A DNA stretch of 64,000 bases from Perkinsus olseni. Taxonomy: Eukaryota > Perkinsozoa > Perkinsida > Perkinsidae. Position 1 is the stretch's first letter. The number at the start of each line of letters is the position of its first letter. The DNA lies in the NCBI GenBank assembly GCA_013115135.1, contig JABANP010000278.1, positions 1 through 64,000 on the forward strand, written 5' to 3'. The notes beneath the pieces were generated by a model that did no database searches, was not told the DNA's origin, and was given only the letters and a program-made list of their open reading frames with translations. The position numbers and the translations under genes are program-made. This document shows positions 18,685 through 30,080 of this stretch, piece after piece.

Positions 18685-19602
18685 TCATCCTGCACGCTCT
18701 AATTTCACCATCTCCCCACCAACGGCGACCTCCACTCCCGACCCGGAAGACGGACAGATCTCCACCAAAGTCGGGCTAGAGACAGTCTCGCCGGCCTCCG
18801 CAAAAGCCCAGTGGAAAGCCCTCGAGTCCTCGATGGTGTACTCGTCAACTCGGAAACATTCGACGCCGCCCACGGTCGTTCTCTTCAGTTTCATCCAGCC
18901 CGTGTATCTCACGGCAGCTAAGCGCTTGAAGGAGAAAGCCGCGGAAGCTTCACATACTTCTAGGCTTATGCGGAGCTCGGACTTCCACTGTCCCAAATAC
19001 GAGCCCTCAACTGGGAGGAGCATCTGCCTGACTTTTTGATGTCTCTTCTTCACTGACGGAGCATCTTTTCTCTCCGTTTTTCTCTTAGCATGAGAGTGCT
19101 CGTCTTGACGTCTCTTCTTTACTGACGGAGCATCCTTTCCCTCCGATTCTCACAGAACATTTTTCTGTTGATCGATGTGTGCTAAATCTCTGCTCTTCGC
19201 ATCACCAGAGCGATACAGTCTGACACTTTCGTTCTCGTACTCAAGATACAAGATACCCTCTCTTCGGCACAACTGCAACGAGTAGCTGTTTATGTGCGTT
19301 CCAAACAATTTGTTGAACTTTCCACAGAACTGTCCGAAGCCTCTGTTGGTTCCGAGCGGGGGAGAAAGGGTGTGGCAAGCATCCCGGGAGGGATAAGCTT
19401 CCAAAATCGGCGAAGTGATAATCACCCCGCCCTCCGTGACCATTTTCAACTGTAGTGTTTCATTCTGGTGCACCTCCATGCTTATGCAATGCCCACCACG
19501 CAGATCGTCCTCAGTGACATACACTCCCGGGGACAGGGGGAAATTTTCAAGGGAGGAGGCCCCGGCAAGAGCAAACAGTATTATTGGTACTATGCACTCC
19601 AT
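18685..19602 (-). CDS. Secreted-protein family member with one in-frame TGA
   Basis: One continuous frame of 306 codons interrupted only by TGA at 19150-19152. Before it: signal peptide MECIVPIILFALAGASS, then LSPGVYVTEDDLRGG, matching the family motif PGVYVSDDKLPGG, and a 130-residue N domain. After it: a Lys-rich linker containing a duplicated KDAPSVKKR unit, then the C domain (PVEGSYLGQWKSELRISLEV ... SSGSGVEVAVGGEMVKLERAG). Both domains align with the intact members at 35869 and 40600, so the TGA is either a recent nonsense mutation, a readthrough site, or the true end of a short form. Function of the family is unknown; secretion is inferred from the signal peptide. Confidence 0.65.
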
Positions 19603-21987
19603 TAAGGGTGTTCAATAAACCGAGTCTGGAGCCGAATTTAACGTGAAAAAATCAAGACCAGATTCTATTCTGAGTTTCACAATTATCCAATTGAACGAAG
19701 AAATTGCTGGTTCGCGCGGAATATTTCACAAACTTCCGCTTTGTGCGACTTGAACAATCTCGTTCGTCTGGCTACAGGTTGAACGCCTAGGGTCGTGTAA
19801 CTCGGATAAACCCATAACCAGGAAGATCCTGGAGAGTTTAATTCAGGCTTCACTCTGTCAGACTGATATTAAAAATTGCATAGCCACCGGGATAAATAAT
19901 CGCAATCACAGATGAAAAGTTTCATAATACATCACTAGTACTAGAGTCTATTGCCTGGACAACGTCGAACCGTATTTTGCAAATACTATTTTCACGGCTC
20001 GCGTCCCGCCAGACTGCGGACGGCCTGAAGAGGGTTTTTCTCAGAAGTGCATCGCTTCCCACACTGTGGACGAGGCTACGACCCCATCACGCACTCGACT
20101 CACGAGGAGGCCCTCGGTTCTACAGATCATCTACCGAGTACACTCCGATGATGACAAATAGGAATCTTAGGTCGACCATGAGAAGAATCAAAACATATGA
20201 TTTCTTCATTATAACGCTAACACGTCATATCCGAGGAACAACCACACCAAAAAAAATCCGCAAAAGCGGTACTTCACACCAGGCCGTGCGTTCTCGGAAA
20301 TTCCGGTATCGCCGCGTATCTGGTCATAGCAGGTTGAAGCTGGCTCATCACGGAGTCGAAAGATTCCTTACAGGTGGCGAGGAAATCGCGTCATCCTTTC
20401 GACGTGCGACTCCATCTCCGCTTTGAGTTTCGCTTTCGTTCGACCGCTCAATTTCCGACTCAGGACGGCCGAGATCTTGCTATGTGAAGAACTATCTGCG
20501 TTGAGAAAACGCAAGTGCACCCAAGAATGCAAGACCTTCTCCTACACGGCGAAGCAGCCCTCAAGTAAGCCTTTCGCGTTTTACTCGAGATTCTCTCCCC
20601 CGGTCGTTGCCGTGAAGATTCTGACGGGAATCGGATCAAAGCGACGGAAATTGCGCAGCCTCACTCGCGCGGCGTATCTTAGGTTGATCAACGAACGCCA
20701 TGAATTTGGCGTGTTCTTCTCGCTGGAATTCAATCATCGTTTTCAAACCCGCCGACCGCTCCAGCAGGCTCTTCAACCTCTCTCGCTCTGACCGGAAAAT
20801 GGAATTTTACGCCGCTCGAAATCCTTGCAATTCCGCGCAAATTTCAGACATCAGAAAAGCTCTGGCGATTTTCCTACGACTGCCGAGAGGTTGAGACATT
20901 GAGAATTTCCAATTGATTGTGAGGTGGCAAAAAATAACAATCTGTAATCGTCCTGAACACCTCGGTCAGAGCACGTTAGGTCGGCAGGCATAGAGCTTTA
21001 CCGCACAGTAGTCGTCTCAGATTTCAAGTTTCTACTGTATCGTCCTTAACAGCGTGACGCTAGAGCGCATTATCCCGATGATATTGTTACCGGCCCGTCA
21101 AAGGGAAATTGTCTTGTGAGCATTGGAAAAAGCAACAAGGTTGCATTATAGTGATGCTCGGCGTCACACTTATTGACATCTATCGTTCTCGAGTGCTCTC
21201 CGGGCTATTTTCTGGACGCTCGTGTAAAGCCTACGATTTCTACTCGGGACGAGTTTTCTGGGTCTGCAGACCGTGCAGCTGTGTATCAGCGCTGACCCTC
21301 TAGCATGGGTGTTCTCCAGCTATACTTCAACGGTCACAAAGCAAAATTGCTGTTCGGTTTCTCATCAATTCTTGGCTGTTTTGCCGCCCTAAGCCCGCGA
21401 GTATACGACGAGTATCGCTCTCGAGCGCTCCCTCGGGCAACTTCCTCAGTCAGTATCAAGCCTACGACTGAGTTCGGTCCAATTTTCTGCAGCATCGATC
21501 ACAACGGGAACAAGTTGCTCACGCTTCTCTAGGATTACGACCTGCAATAAGTCACGACAAAAAGCTTCGTCCCGCTTTCCTATTCATTCAGTTTCTCTCT
21601 TCTACACTCTGTTTGTTTATCGGAGTTATTTGAGTGTTAGGTTAACACTGTAGGTTCCCGACCCGACTACTCACCTATAGCGATAACAGCGATGAATGCC
21701 GCTGTTTCCTCACGATGCAGCCGCTGAGTAGCATGCAGATCTTCGCATATCTTTTCATGCCTGAATAAAACAGATACATAAGATACCACTGAGGAATCTT
21801 AACTCCTGATACAAGCTCGGCCATGCCGGTGAAAATCTCCCAATTTTCACAACGCATTTTTCTCACCTCTGCAAAATCTCCCGGGCATTCCTTAGCCACA
21901 ACTTCTCCTTAACAAGCTGGCGCTTCGCCTCAGCCTCCCTAAAATCGATCACTCGGGCGAGCGAGATTGTCACGACTATGGGCTCTT
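19603..21987. other. No resolved gene; possible coiled-coil exons on the minus strand
   Basis: On the minus strand about 20790-20690 reads ERERLKSLLERSAGL and IEFQREEHAKFMAF after an acceptor-like TTTTCCGGTCAG. About 20480-20350 reads LSRKLSGRTKAKLKAEMESH. Both look like helical coding exons but I could not join them. A GTATCTTAGGTTGATCAAC module lies at 20670-20690. About 20340-20420 and 20940-20960 are related, inverted, to 47240-47430. A diverged ~210-bp tandem repeat is visible at about 21180-21480. Nothing else is supportable. Confidence 0.3.
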
Positions 21988-23331
21988 CCCGAATTTACCC
22001 AATCCTGACTTTACCCAAATCCGAAGAGCGCGCCCAAATAATCGATAAATCAATCGTTGGGCATTTATTTACCCAATCGCTGATTTATCCAATTTGATAT
22101 GTATTTTCATCGTCCGGCTGTAAATGCCAGGTTGTTTTCAAGGATATATGGTGTGGACGTTAGGGTTGGGGGTTTCACGCCCGTAGGTCGTGGGTTCGAA
22201 ACTCATGATGCTCAATTTTTTGCTTTTAGAGCCTTCGCATATTGTTCGTGTGCTCCGATCTGTCTTGCTTTCTTTGGTGTACTCGTTTTCTAGAATCGAC
22301 TAAGTTATCCGTAGTCCCTGGGCGGATGGTTTTCCCGTCCGGATCGCCTTGCACGAGTTGGAAGCCTTCAGCTTGAAGGATATCAGCGATGTTGGATGCA
22401 GGCTCTGTACTACAGACGGTGATGTTTGCGTTTCGTGATGTTTTGCCTTATTCACGAAACGAGTGGGCTCCACCCAGTGTGGTGGAAATGTGAGCCGGTA
22501 GAGACACAGAAACGGGCGAACGGGCGAAAGGGTATCGATCGGATAGAAGTGGGATCCCGTGCAAGTGCTGATGTTGTGAAGTGGACAGAGAACTCCATAT
22601 ATGGAGTACCTGACTGTTTTGTAGTCCAAGGACTCTGTTAGAGACTTTGTACTCGACATGCCTGCTCATCGCACTGCTGTTCGGAATGCCATTGATGTTC
22701 AGTCCGCTTGCTGAGTTACGTCCAAAGATTCTGATTCCGTTAGAAATATGCCCTACAAGGATTCGTACCGGGTACCGATTGCCCCAAAGTCTCAAGTCAT
22801 AACCACCACACCAAACCCACTATTCAAAACATTTAACAACAATTGGCGCTCGCCCGGAGTATATTCCAACAACAAAAAGCCGCCCGCGGAGCAAGATGTG
22901 TCTGTACACTTTATGTCCCCAAAGAACTGAACCCACGGCCTATCAGTGTTGATTGGATCGTCTTATCGGCTACACCGTGACTCTTACAGAAATTTTAGCT
23001 GCGAGCAGTGGCCACCGCTTACCCGAGAGGGAGGGAACAATTGGCACAACTCAAATATTTCACCGACTAAGAATTGAACCCACGTCCTTTCCGATATAAC
23101 TCTGAAGGTCTAACCAATTCAGCAAAGCTCACTCTGAAGAGTTTCAATTAGAGTTGGCTTTGCGTCGCCGAGGACACAGAGTATATATATATTTGGTTAA
23201 AAATTGGATAGTATCGGGTAAATGGCTACCCGGAGGGAAATAATCCGACTACGCATTAAATCGCACACTTCTATCGATTATTTGGGCGCGCTCTTTCGGG
23301 TTGGTTAAATCCGGGTTTGGTTAAATTCGGG
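21988..23331. mobile_element. Non-coding inverted-repeat element (MITE-like)
   Basis: The ends are imperfect inverted repeats: CCCGAATTTACCCAA rightward at 21988, and the complement of CCCGAATTTAACCAA at 23331 leftward. Both ends share an internal GAGCGCGCCCAAATAATCGAT block. No long ORF lies inside. It contains tRNA-like sequence: a T-arm followed by a T-run at about 22185-22225, and an antisense copy with A- and B-box-like parts at about 23065-23135. No clear target duplication was found. The right end stops 2 bp before the stop codon of the gene at 23334. Confidence 0.6.
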
Positions 23332-23333
23332 TG

Positions 23334-24286
23334 CTACGCGACTATGAGGAATCGAGTTAAACTCTCGTACTCTCCTCCTTCGGTCGAAAGATCTTCTGCC
23401 TCCGTTGTTTCCCCCTCGTCGGCAACATTGACTTCTCCTTCCTTCAACCTAGGATATGCGATGCAAGCATGAATGATCGATTTCCACTCTTTCGTACTGA
23501 AACAGATTCTTCCGATTCATGATGGGTTAGTCGTTTAATGAGTGGACGAGTGGAAGCATGCGCGAGAAATCCTCAGAAGCAGGTCGCGAGTTCGATTCCC
23601 AATGGCAACGATTTTACAACAATTATTCCTGTACAGTCGAAACTAATAGCACACACTCCGTCCCGCAGTCGTCCCACCTTTGCCGCAGACCCAAAATCTT
23701 CTCCTCTAGCCGATGAACCTCCTGTCGTAGACACCGCAGAGCGCTGCTTCCACTACCATCCAACGTATCTTAGGTTGAAGAAAGGCTATCACACTCTCCA
23801 AAGATTCCGATACCTTTCTCAGTATGCCGCCCTTGACGGACGTGAGCAACTCCTGTCGATGCGGCGATCGGCGTGAGAAGACTGAGCAACTGGTTATCTC
23901 TGAACCTCCTCTTGGGACTCTGGAGTCTTAGCGGAGCGAAGCAATTCACGTTTCGCAGTTTCGTCAACCTCTACCCACCCGGAAGAAGCGACGTTTTCTT
24001 CACTTTTGACCACCTCCGTCGGTAGACCAAACATTGCATACATCGATGCTTGCTTCGTAGCGATCTGACCAGAACGTTTTAACCCGAGTTAAAACAACAC
24101 AAATGACCCCACATCAAGGCGTGGTGTGTTCACTGGTGTAGTAACTTCAGCAACGGTGTGATGGCCTGAACAAAACGACTTGAAAATCTTCGGCGAGCAC
24201 GGCTTACTGCTGTTTGCTCCGCTCGATCCGACTTCTGATTGTCTATCTTCTATCGTGGGCTCGCACCCAGAGCACGACTCCTCCAT
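23334..24286 (-). CDS. Small acidic/coiled-coil protein, 6 exons, unknown function
   Basis: Exons 24286-24208, 24165-24134, 24064-23906, 23852-23814, 23721-23678 and 23496-23334 join in phase to 171 codons plus TAG. The protein starts MEESCSGCEPTIEDRQ, has a central conserved-looking segment KQASMYAMFGLPTEVV and a helix DETAKRELLRSAKTP. A short coiled coil follows (EVHRLEEKILGLRQR), then KEWKSIIHACIAYPRLK and an acidic tail ending FLIVA. I do not recognise the family. Introns are 42-181 nt; the longest holds a tRNA-like 3' half at about 23585-23625, and intron 23722-23813 holds a TTCAACCTAAGATAC module. Confidence 0.7.
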
Positions 24287-24597
24287 AGCAAGCTCGAGAA
24301 CTCCTCTCAGCTAAGCATGGAGAACGTACCGTATCCACCATGGGAGTCGCAGGTTCAATCCCAACAAGGAGTATTTTCTCACCAATTTTTCCGCCAGGTC
24401 TTCATGAAGCCAATCGTAATCTGACATCAAAACTGGCATCTACAAAACGGTCGTTCGATCGACTCACCTTCACTATTCGATAGAACACTCTCCTCCCCGT
24501 CACTTGGTATAGACTCGCGCCTGAGAACACGAATAAAATGTCGCCCGCCGGGATCGAACCCGCGATCTATTCACCGCCTGCCCAGCAGTCTCTGAGC
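24287..24597. other. Intergenic with tRNA-like relics
   Basis: At about 24297-24378 the plus strand resembles a degenerate tRNA: acceptor-like CTCCTCT pairing with AAGGAG, B box AGGTTCAATCCCAA, then TATTTTC. At 24548-24567 an antisense T-arm (GGGATCGAACCCGCGATCT) follows the stop of the next gene. No protein-coding evidence. Confidence 0.45.
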
Positions 24598-25559
24598 TTA
24601 CTCCACAGTAAAACAAGCCTCGACTGCACGATCAACAACATCCTCGAGATTCATCTCCTCAAAGACCTGTGAGAAAAACTCCCGCCGCCAAAAAACGCGC
24701 AAACTCACTGAGGACTCCGAGTGAATAGAGTCAGTCTCTGTCTGGCAACCTGAGCGGGAGAACAGTAACTCCAGTAGTTGTGAACTGGGAGCACTCACCG
24801 GGAAAGCTTTCAAGGGCCTCCACACAATCGATCAGTTCCCTGAGCAAACGAGAAATCCGGCAACACCCACTTCGCCGCAAAGCTTACTCCGAATTTCGGC
24901 ACACCGCTGCGACTACATCTTCCGCAACTTGGGAGAACACCTAAGAAGAAAGTTTTAACCACTCGGAAATATCCTTCTCTATTCCCGTATCGAACTTCCT
25001 CCATTCTCGATCGATGAGAATATCCCTTATAAAAGGTCTTGTTATGAAATTCCAAGAGCGAGAGCTAAAAGCCTTCTGCCGGAGTTGAACCGACGACCTC
25101 CCGCTTACTAAGCGGGTGCTCTACCAACTAAGCTAAGAAGGCTGGTAATGAGTAACGGCCCACGCGTGAGATTTCGGCACCAGCAAGAAAGACACACCCA
25201 CCCTTGAACCTCACTGGAGAGCAGGAAGCGTTAGATGATGTCAACGCAACTGACGAGGCCGGTGAGACGAGGCCTTCGTCATCCGGCACACTGAAGATGG
25301 AGTGACTCGATGAACTCTCCGCTCTGCTTATTGAATCCTCAAATTCGTCACGCGCCTGAAAATTGCCAACAGCTCGACAGCGGAAACGCCCAACACGACC
25401 TGCTTGCGAAGCGCAATTCCGGAAATTACCGACGTCTTAAAATTATCGCCGGAAATTTTCGTACCGGAAGAGGCTTCCAAATTTTTCAGAGGAAAGCGAG
25501 GCATCCACTGGCGGCACTTGAGAATGATTCCGAACCTCGGACGATCTTTCCGTAATTTT
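24598..25559 (-). CDS. C-terminal exons of a helical protein, unknown
   Basis: Exons 25559-25356 (tentative), 25290-25215, 24940-24888, 24839-24799, 24749-24709 and 24666-24598 join in phase. The reading includes RFGIILKCRQWMPRFPLK, VPDDEGLVSPASSVALTSS, VFSQVAEDVVAAVCRNSEE, LIDCVEALESFPGC and VFEEMNLEDVVDRAVEACF, ending FTVE. It looks alpha-helical with no recognised domain. The first exon requires a GC-AG intron (25355-25291), so it is less certain. It may be the 3' part of the gene at 25869-28594, but I could not connect the two in phase. Intron 25214-24941 contains a complete tRNA-Thr gene. Confidence 0.55.
25071..25143 (-). tRNA. tRNA-Thr (AGU)
   Basis: 73 nt with a full cloverleaf. Acceptor GCCTTCT pairs with AGAAGGC and D stem GCTT with GAGC. 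Anticodon stem CCCGC/GCGGG encloses TTAGTAA, giving anticodon AGT. T stem GTCGG/CCGGC encloses TTCAACT; discriminator T. It lies in the sense orientation within an intron of the helical-protein gene. Confidence 0.95.
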
Positions 25560-25868
25560 CTGTATCCTCACAACACCCTCAACCTCACCATCAAAATTGC
25601 GCTTGAAAAGATATCTGCGACGAACTCGGCGGCAACGAGGGAATCTTTCGACATTCGAGGACAACATAAATGAGGTTGAAAGATACCGTTCCGATTACAT
25701 CAATCCACAAGACGCCCCACTGACATCTCACACCAAGAACAGCCAAAATCTTGCAATCTTGCAATTCTTCAACTCTCCCCCCTCATCGAAACAACGCATC
25801 AACCAAGGATACTCTAGAAACACATCCGAAACAACATGTACTCGTCAAACTCAGATACCATCTTTTAC

Positions 25869-28594
25869 CATCAACCTCGCTCGATTATCCGCCGCAGCCT
25901 CCTCGCTCTCAACCACCGCTAGCCGATGCAAAAACGCGGCTTCGCCCGCAGTCCACTCGATCGAGCAAGCTTCTCCAAACTCCGCCAGGACGCTTCTCAC
26001 GGCAGTCAGGACGCTCCAAGTACTGATCAGATAGACTTCGTGTCGAAGTAGGGCAGACAGACAAGAGTGGCCGAATTCAGCAAGCCAACAGTCCGGGCCG
26101 CCGGGATCGAACCTCTGCCCGTTGACGTCCGACAGCGACTGCAAGGCGCCCTCAACCTCCTCATCTATTTCGCTCACGACATCGTTGCTCGCCAAATCCC
26201 TCCATTCTTTATGACAGAAAGGCTTCATCGCCTGCGCTATATGAATTGCCCTCAACCCCTGCAGACCGTGATGCAGCATCAGTGATCTCAGAATCAAGCA
26301 AAGATGCGCCGTCGATGGGCTCCACGCCGACAGGCCCTCCACAGCCGCAAGGATACTCGTCCAATGTGCCGGATCTAGCTGATTTTCGAGCGTCAAGTTT
26401 TCCACCGTCTTCGCCAAATCGAAGGTTCTCGGTGGTAAAGTGGTCCCCAAGCTGCTAAGATTCTTCCCCAGCTTCGCTCCGCCTTTTTTGTGATCGACCT
26501 CGGTGGTCAAAGATCTTATCAAAGACACGATGGCGAATTCTTGCCGCACGCCAAGCTTGGCGAAAGCCGTCAAGACCGCGACCGTTTGGACTTGGTTCAA
26601 CGACCCGGTGAGGGCCGGACGACAAAAATTGTCGACCAGAGCCTTCAAGGTCTGAGGAAAAAAGAGCATCTATTCAACCCATAGCATGCAAGCTTCAACC
26701 TAAGATACGCATTCGACTTCGTCGCGATTCGCACGGATAGTCAGATAAACGAGACCTCACCATGAGGAATCAAAAAACTACTAACATTAATATTTTTCCA
26801 TAAAAAATCAAATATGTATCCGACCACCATTTGATGCAAGCTTCAACCTAAGATACGCATTCGACGAGCTTCTCGCGATGCACAGAGTTACTGAGATGAA
26901 TGAGACAAGATGACATCAACTCCAATGATTCACCCATTGCCAGGAAAAAAACAAGAATCTAACGAAGTATCAAATTTTTATCAGAAATTACGAACCTATT
27001 CAATCCCCATCTTACGCAAGCTTCAACCTAAGATACGCATTCGAGCTTCTCACGATTCGCACGGATATTAAAATAAACGAAATTTCCCCACAGGAAACAA
27101 AAAATCGAATAAAAATATTTTTTACCAAAAATTACCTATTCAACTATATTACGCCAGCTTTAACCTAAGATACTCCCAACGTACCATCTTCATCAACCCT
27201 TTCGGTATCTCCTCCGCATGATGACTCATCACCGCCAACAACTGCTGGCTCTGCGCGCCTCCCAACTTCGAAACTCCCTTCTTGTTTACAACCGTCAGGC
27301 ACGTGACCGCAAGTTCTTCCGAAAAATGCGATAATTTTGACAGCGCGCAAAAAGTCGTCGCCGCGCTGCAGGGCGACCAGGCCGAGATATCCCGACTCAT
27401 CACTGAGTCCATCAGTTCATGGATAGCCTCGCCCACTACAGGTCGTCGCTTCTGTACCGCCAGGAGGAGTTGAGTAATATTAATTTCGGAAAAAGTTGGT
27501 ATAAGCTCCTTTGCACGCATGCACAAAAGATTCAAAACCTCCTGTTCCGGGTCAAGCGAAGTGTTCAGCCGCGACACCACCGTCATCAGACTCAGCATCT
27601 GCGGTCCGCTCATACCAACTTTTTCGCGAATCGCAAGAAGACACAACAGCCTCTCCCGAGCCCTCTCCAGGAACTCTCCATCATAGACCTCCTGCCGAGC
27701 GAAGATCCCCATCAGGTAACTCAACTGGCCAATTTCCATTTTTTCTATCAGTTTCACCGCCTCCCTCGCCACGTCATGCATCAAGCAGTAATCAACACAA
27801 CTTTGCCGCTGAGCCGCATCAGCGATTTGCAGTAACTCCCGAACCGCTCGAATTTCGGAAATTCCATCAGAAATTTTCACCGCCAAAAAATGCTGCATCT
27901 CCTCGCTCGGCTGAACCCCCAGTCTGCCAGCAGCAACCATAATATCGCGAAAAATTCCGAAATCCGCCTCCGGATTTTTTCGCGCAATTTCACATATCCT
28001 CGTCATCATCTCTGGCGTCGTTTCAACGCCCTCATTCGCCAGCAGCATTTTCGGTTGGAATTTTCCCAAACTGCAAAACGCCGAAATCGCCGGCAAATTC
28101 AACTCCTCCAGATGCACCGCCAAGGCCTCCACGCATATCTGAGCTTGACGCTGGTCTTTCACATGATCGCAAGATTCCACCGCCCGGCACGTCGCTGCCA
28201 AAAGCTCAGCATCACTTCCGAGTCTGTTAAGAAGCCTCCCCAGGATCTCCCGCAAATTCTTATTCGGCAATTTTCGGGCCCCCACAACCCTTATCGCTTC
28301 AACCAACTCTTTCTCAGTCAACCTCGGCACCACGCAAGACAGCGCTCGTCCGACCGCTGAGTTTTCGTCCGATCCAAAGCCGTTTTTCGCTTCCCCAAAA
28401 GCTCTCAGAAACTGCCTCCGGGCGGACTTTCTGGTGACACCACCGGTATGAAGAAGATGAACTGCGACGTTTGGAGTATTTTTTCGGCGGCTAGGACCCT
28501 TCCGTGAGCGAGTAAGGAAAAGGAGGACCGGCCGGGAAAGATGCCGCGTGCATTGACGGCGACCCGACAGAGGAGGGTGTGTCATTTTCAGCAT
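25869..28594 (-). CDS. Alpha-helical-repeat protein, probably mitochondrial
   Basis: Exon 28594-27185 (470 codons) and exon 26651-25869 (261 codons) join in phase across a 533-nt intron. The proposed N-terminus MLKMTHPPLSGRRQC is rich in Arg/Ser/His with almost no acidic residues for about 60 residues, typical of a mitochondrial presequence. The rest is a continuous series of paired helices (for example TEKELVEAIRVVGARKL, LAVKISDGISEIRAVRELL, FCALSKLSHFSEELAV), as in organellar RNA-associated helical-repeat (FASTK/RAP or heptatricopeptide-like) proteins. No RAP domain was seen. The ATG follows an acceptor (CTCGGTTCAG), so an additional 5' exon is possible, and the C-terminus beyond 25869 is unresolved. 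Family assignment is inference. Confidence 0.7.
26652..27184 (-). repeat. Intron made of four tandem ~150-180 bp units with the TATCTT module
   Basis: The plus strand contains four copies of a CAAGCTTCAACCTAAGATAC-type core at about 26690, 26835, 27015 and 27155 (the last reads CAGCTTTAACC). Each is followed by CATTCGA and a TCGCGATTCGCACGGAT-like stretch, then an AT-rich segment. The boundaries are fixed by the coding frame on both sides. Confidence 0.75.
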
Positions 28595-29179
28595 GTGAAG
28601 ACCGACAACTGAACCGAGGTATCTTAGGTCGAACCATGTAAGATACAAAACATCGAGCTTTTTCTTGTACTACGTCCGCTGATCGGTCCACCCGACAAAA
28701 CAAACCCGCGGCGGCCGTGAGGGAGCAAAGCATAACGATTCCTAGACTGATGATGCAATTTTCGTCCCGAGAATGTCGCTCAGAGTTCACACTGACCATG
28801 ACTTAAGGACGCAGGAGAAAGCGAGCACAGAGGTGAATCAGTTGACTTACCTAACGAGGACCCCTCGGCGAGCAGCTCGTGCTGTAAGCTGAGGATGTCT
28901 GTCCTTCAGCGACACTCCGGCCAAGCTGCTTTCCCGCTATGAACTCAAAAGCACAGTTTCCTCCTGGAGGTGGTACACGAGCAGGGGACAGCATGACACA
29001 CAATAAACGAAACAACATTCTACCCAACGACCGACCTCCATTCAACTGGGCTAGCCCTGGTGCGCCTCAATCCCGTCCGGTATATTCAAATTTGGTATCC
29101 CTGTACCCCACAGACAAAGCAGGCTCACCGTAGAGTAGCAGACGGTCCGGGGTCGTATCCGTTTCGTCATAGCCATGAA
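28595..29179. other. Upstream of helical gene; no gene recognised
   Basis: A TATCTT hairpin module (GGTATCTTAGGTCGAACC and AAGATAC) sits at 28618-28655, directly before the acceptor of the first resolved exon at 28594. A possible upstream exon at 28799-28690 (MVSVNSERHSRDENC) ending at a GTGGACC donor is speculative. Confidence 0.35.
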
Positions 29180-29870
29180 GCCACACAAATACGGGCGAAA
29201 ACATGCCGGCGTTTCCCATGTTCAAGCGGTTCTTATGAAGACTGCCACGCTGGGACTGCCGTTGGACATAGCGCAAGTAGAAGCGCAGCTGCAGGTCGCA
29301 AATGAATAGGAGGTAATCTTCTGTCCAATTTTGCGCCGGATTCGGCCGAATGCGCTTCGCTCCCTCTTCCAACTGTCTCAGTCGAGCGACGTCAAACTTG
29401 AGTGGCTTCTTCCTGAGTCACAACCCCGACAGGAACCTCCTCTTACGGCAAGTAGTCACGGAGAGAGGTCGATAATCTGGAGATCTTGAACCCGTCTGCA
29501 GACTCCGACGTACCAGCGAACCTGCCGAGCAAGACTAAGGCCCAAACCAGCAGCGAATGCGGCGGATTACAGTCTCCCTGTCACGAGGGCCCGATGACCA
29601 TTCCAAGCTCCAGTTTTGATTGTCCCGGCATGCGGAGTTCCTTTGCGGTTCACTTCTGATGATCCGCCTTTTCTTCCCTTGAGAGCTTCGCGGCCCCTCC
29701 GGAGCAGATGCTCCCTCAGGAACGAGATCTCGCCTCCCACCCTTCGCCTAGGTAACGACAACCCGCTATCGTTGCCCTTCAAGCGTCTATGAAGCTCCTC
29801 GTTCACGAAAACATCGCCGTCATACCTAACCATCACCACCTCGGACGGTAAGATGGGTGCCGTTCTCTCA
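29180..29870 (-). pseudogene. Decayed paralogue of the gene at 30081-31207
   Basis: The exon 29412 to about 29180 reads KFDVARLRQLEEGAKR, AQNWTEDYLLFICDLQL and MFSPVFVWLHG, parallel to the intact copy. The upstream exon (about 29870-29450) begins YDGDVFVNEELHRRLK and ends STSLRDYLP, but the middle needs at least two frame changes (CRDNQNWSLEW appears in another frame). The donor corresponding to 30428 reads GC instead of GT. I interpret this as a pseudogene. Confidence 0.65.
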
Positions 29871-30080
29871 CGCTTCCGAGCGGCCCTCCGAGAAGGGCGA
29901 CTCCAAGCCTCCACTCGGGCCGAAACTCAAAGCGTACACCCAAAAATTGTCGATGGATCAGACGAAAACTCGTGGAGTAGATCGATGAGCACACCCCAAC
30001 GCCGCCAGGGACACCCGTCACGGACGAGGCTCTCCCATGCAAACAACCCAGGTTCAATCCCCGCACCCTTCAATTGACAC

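Noticed and set aside
18503..19039. 178-codon plus-strand ORF antisense to the secreted-family gene
   Set aside because: Recurs antisense to the other copies (36591-37202, 43480-43770) only because the gene and its 3' flank are duplicated; His-rich part is the complement of GATGATGATG.
22300..22659. 119-codon minus-strand ORF within the inverted-repeat element
   Set aside because: No transposase-like motif; low similarity to anything recognisable, and the element appears non-coding.
26067..26130. Antisense T-arm-like GGGATCGAACCTCTGCC as a tRNA-like intron
   Set aside because: It sits in a well-supported coding exon (RFDPGGPDCW). I found no splice pair that keeps the helical frame, so it is left as coding with a chance or domesticated match.
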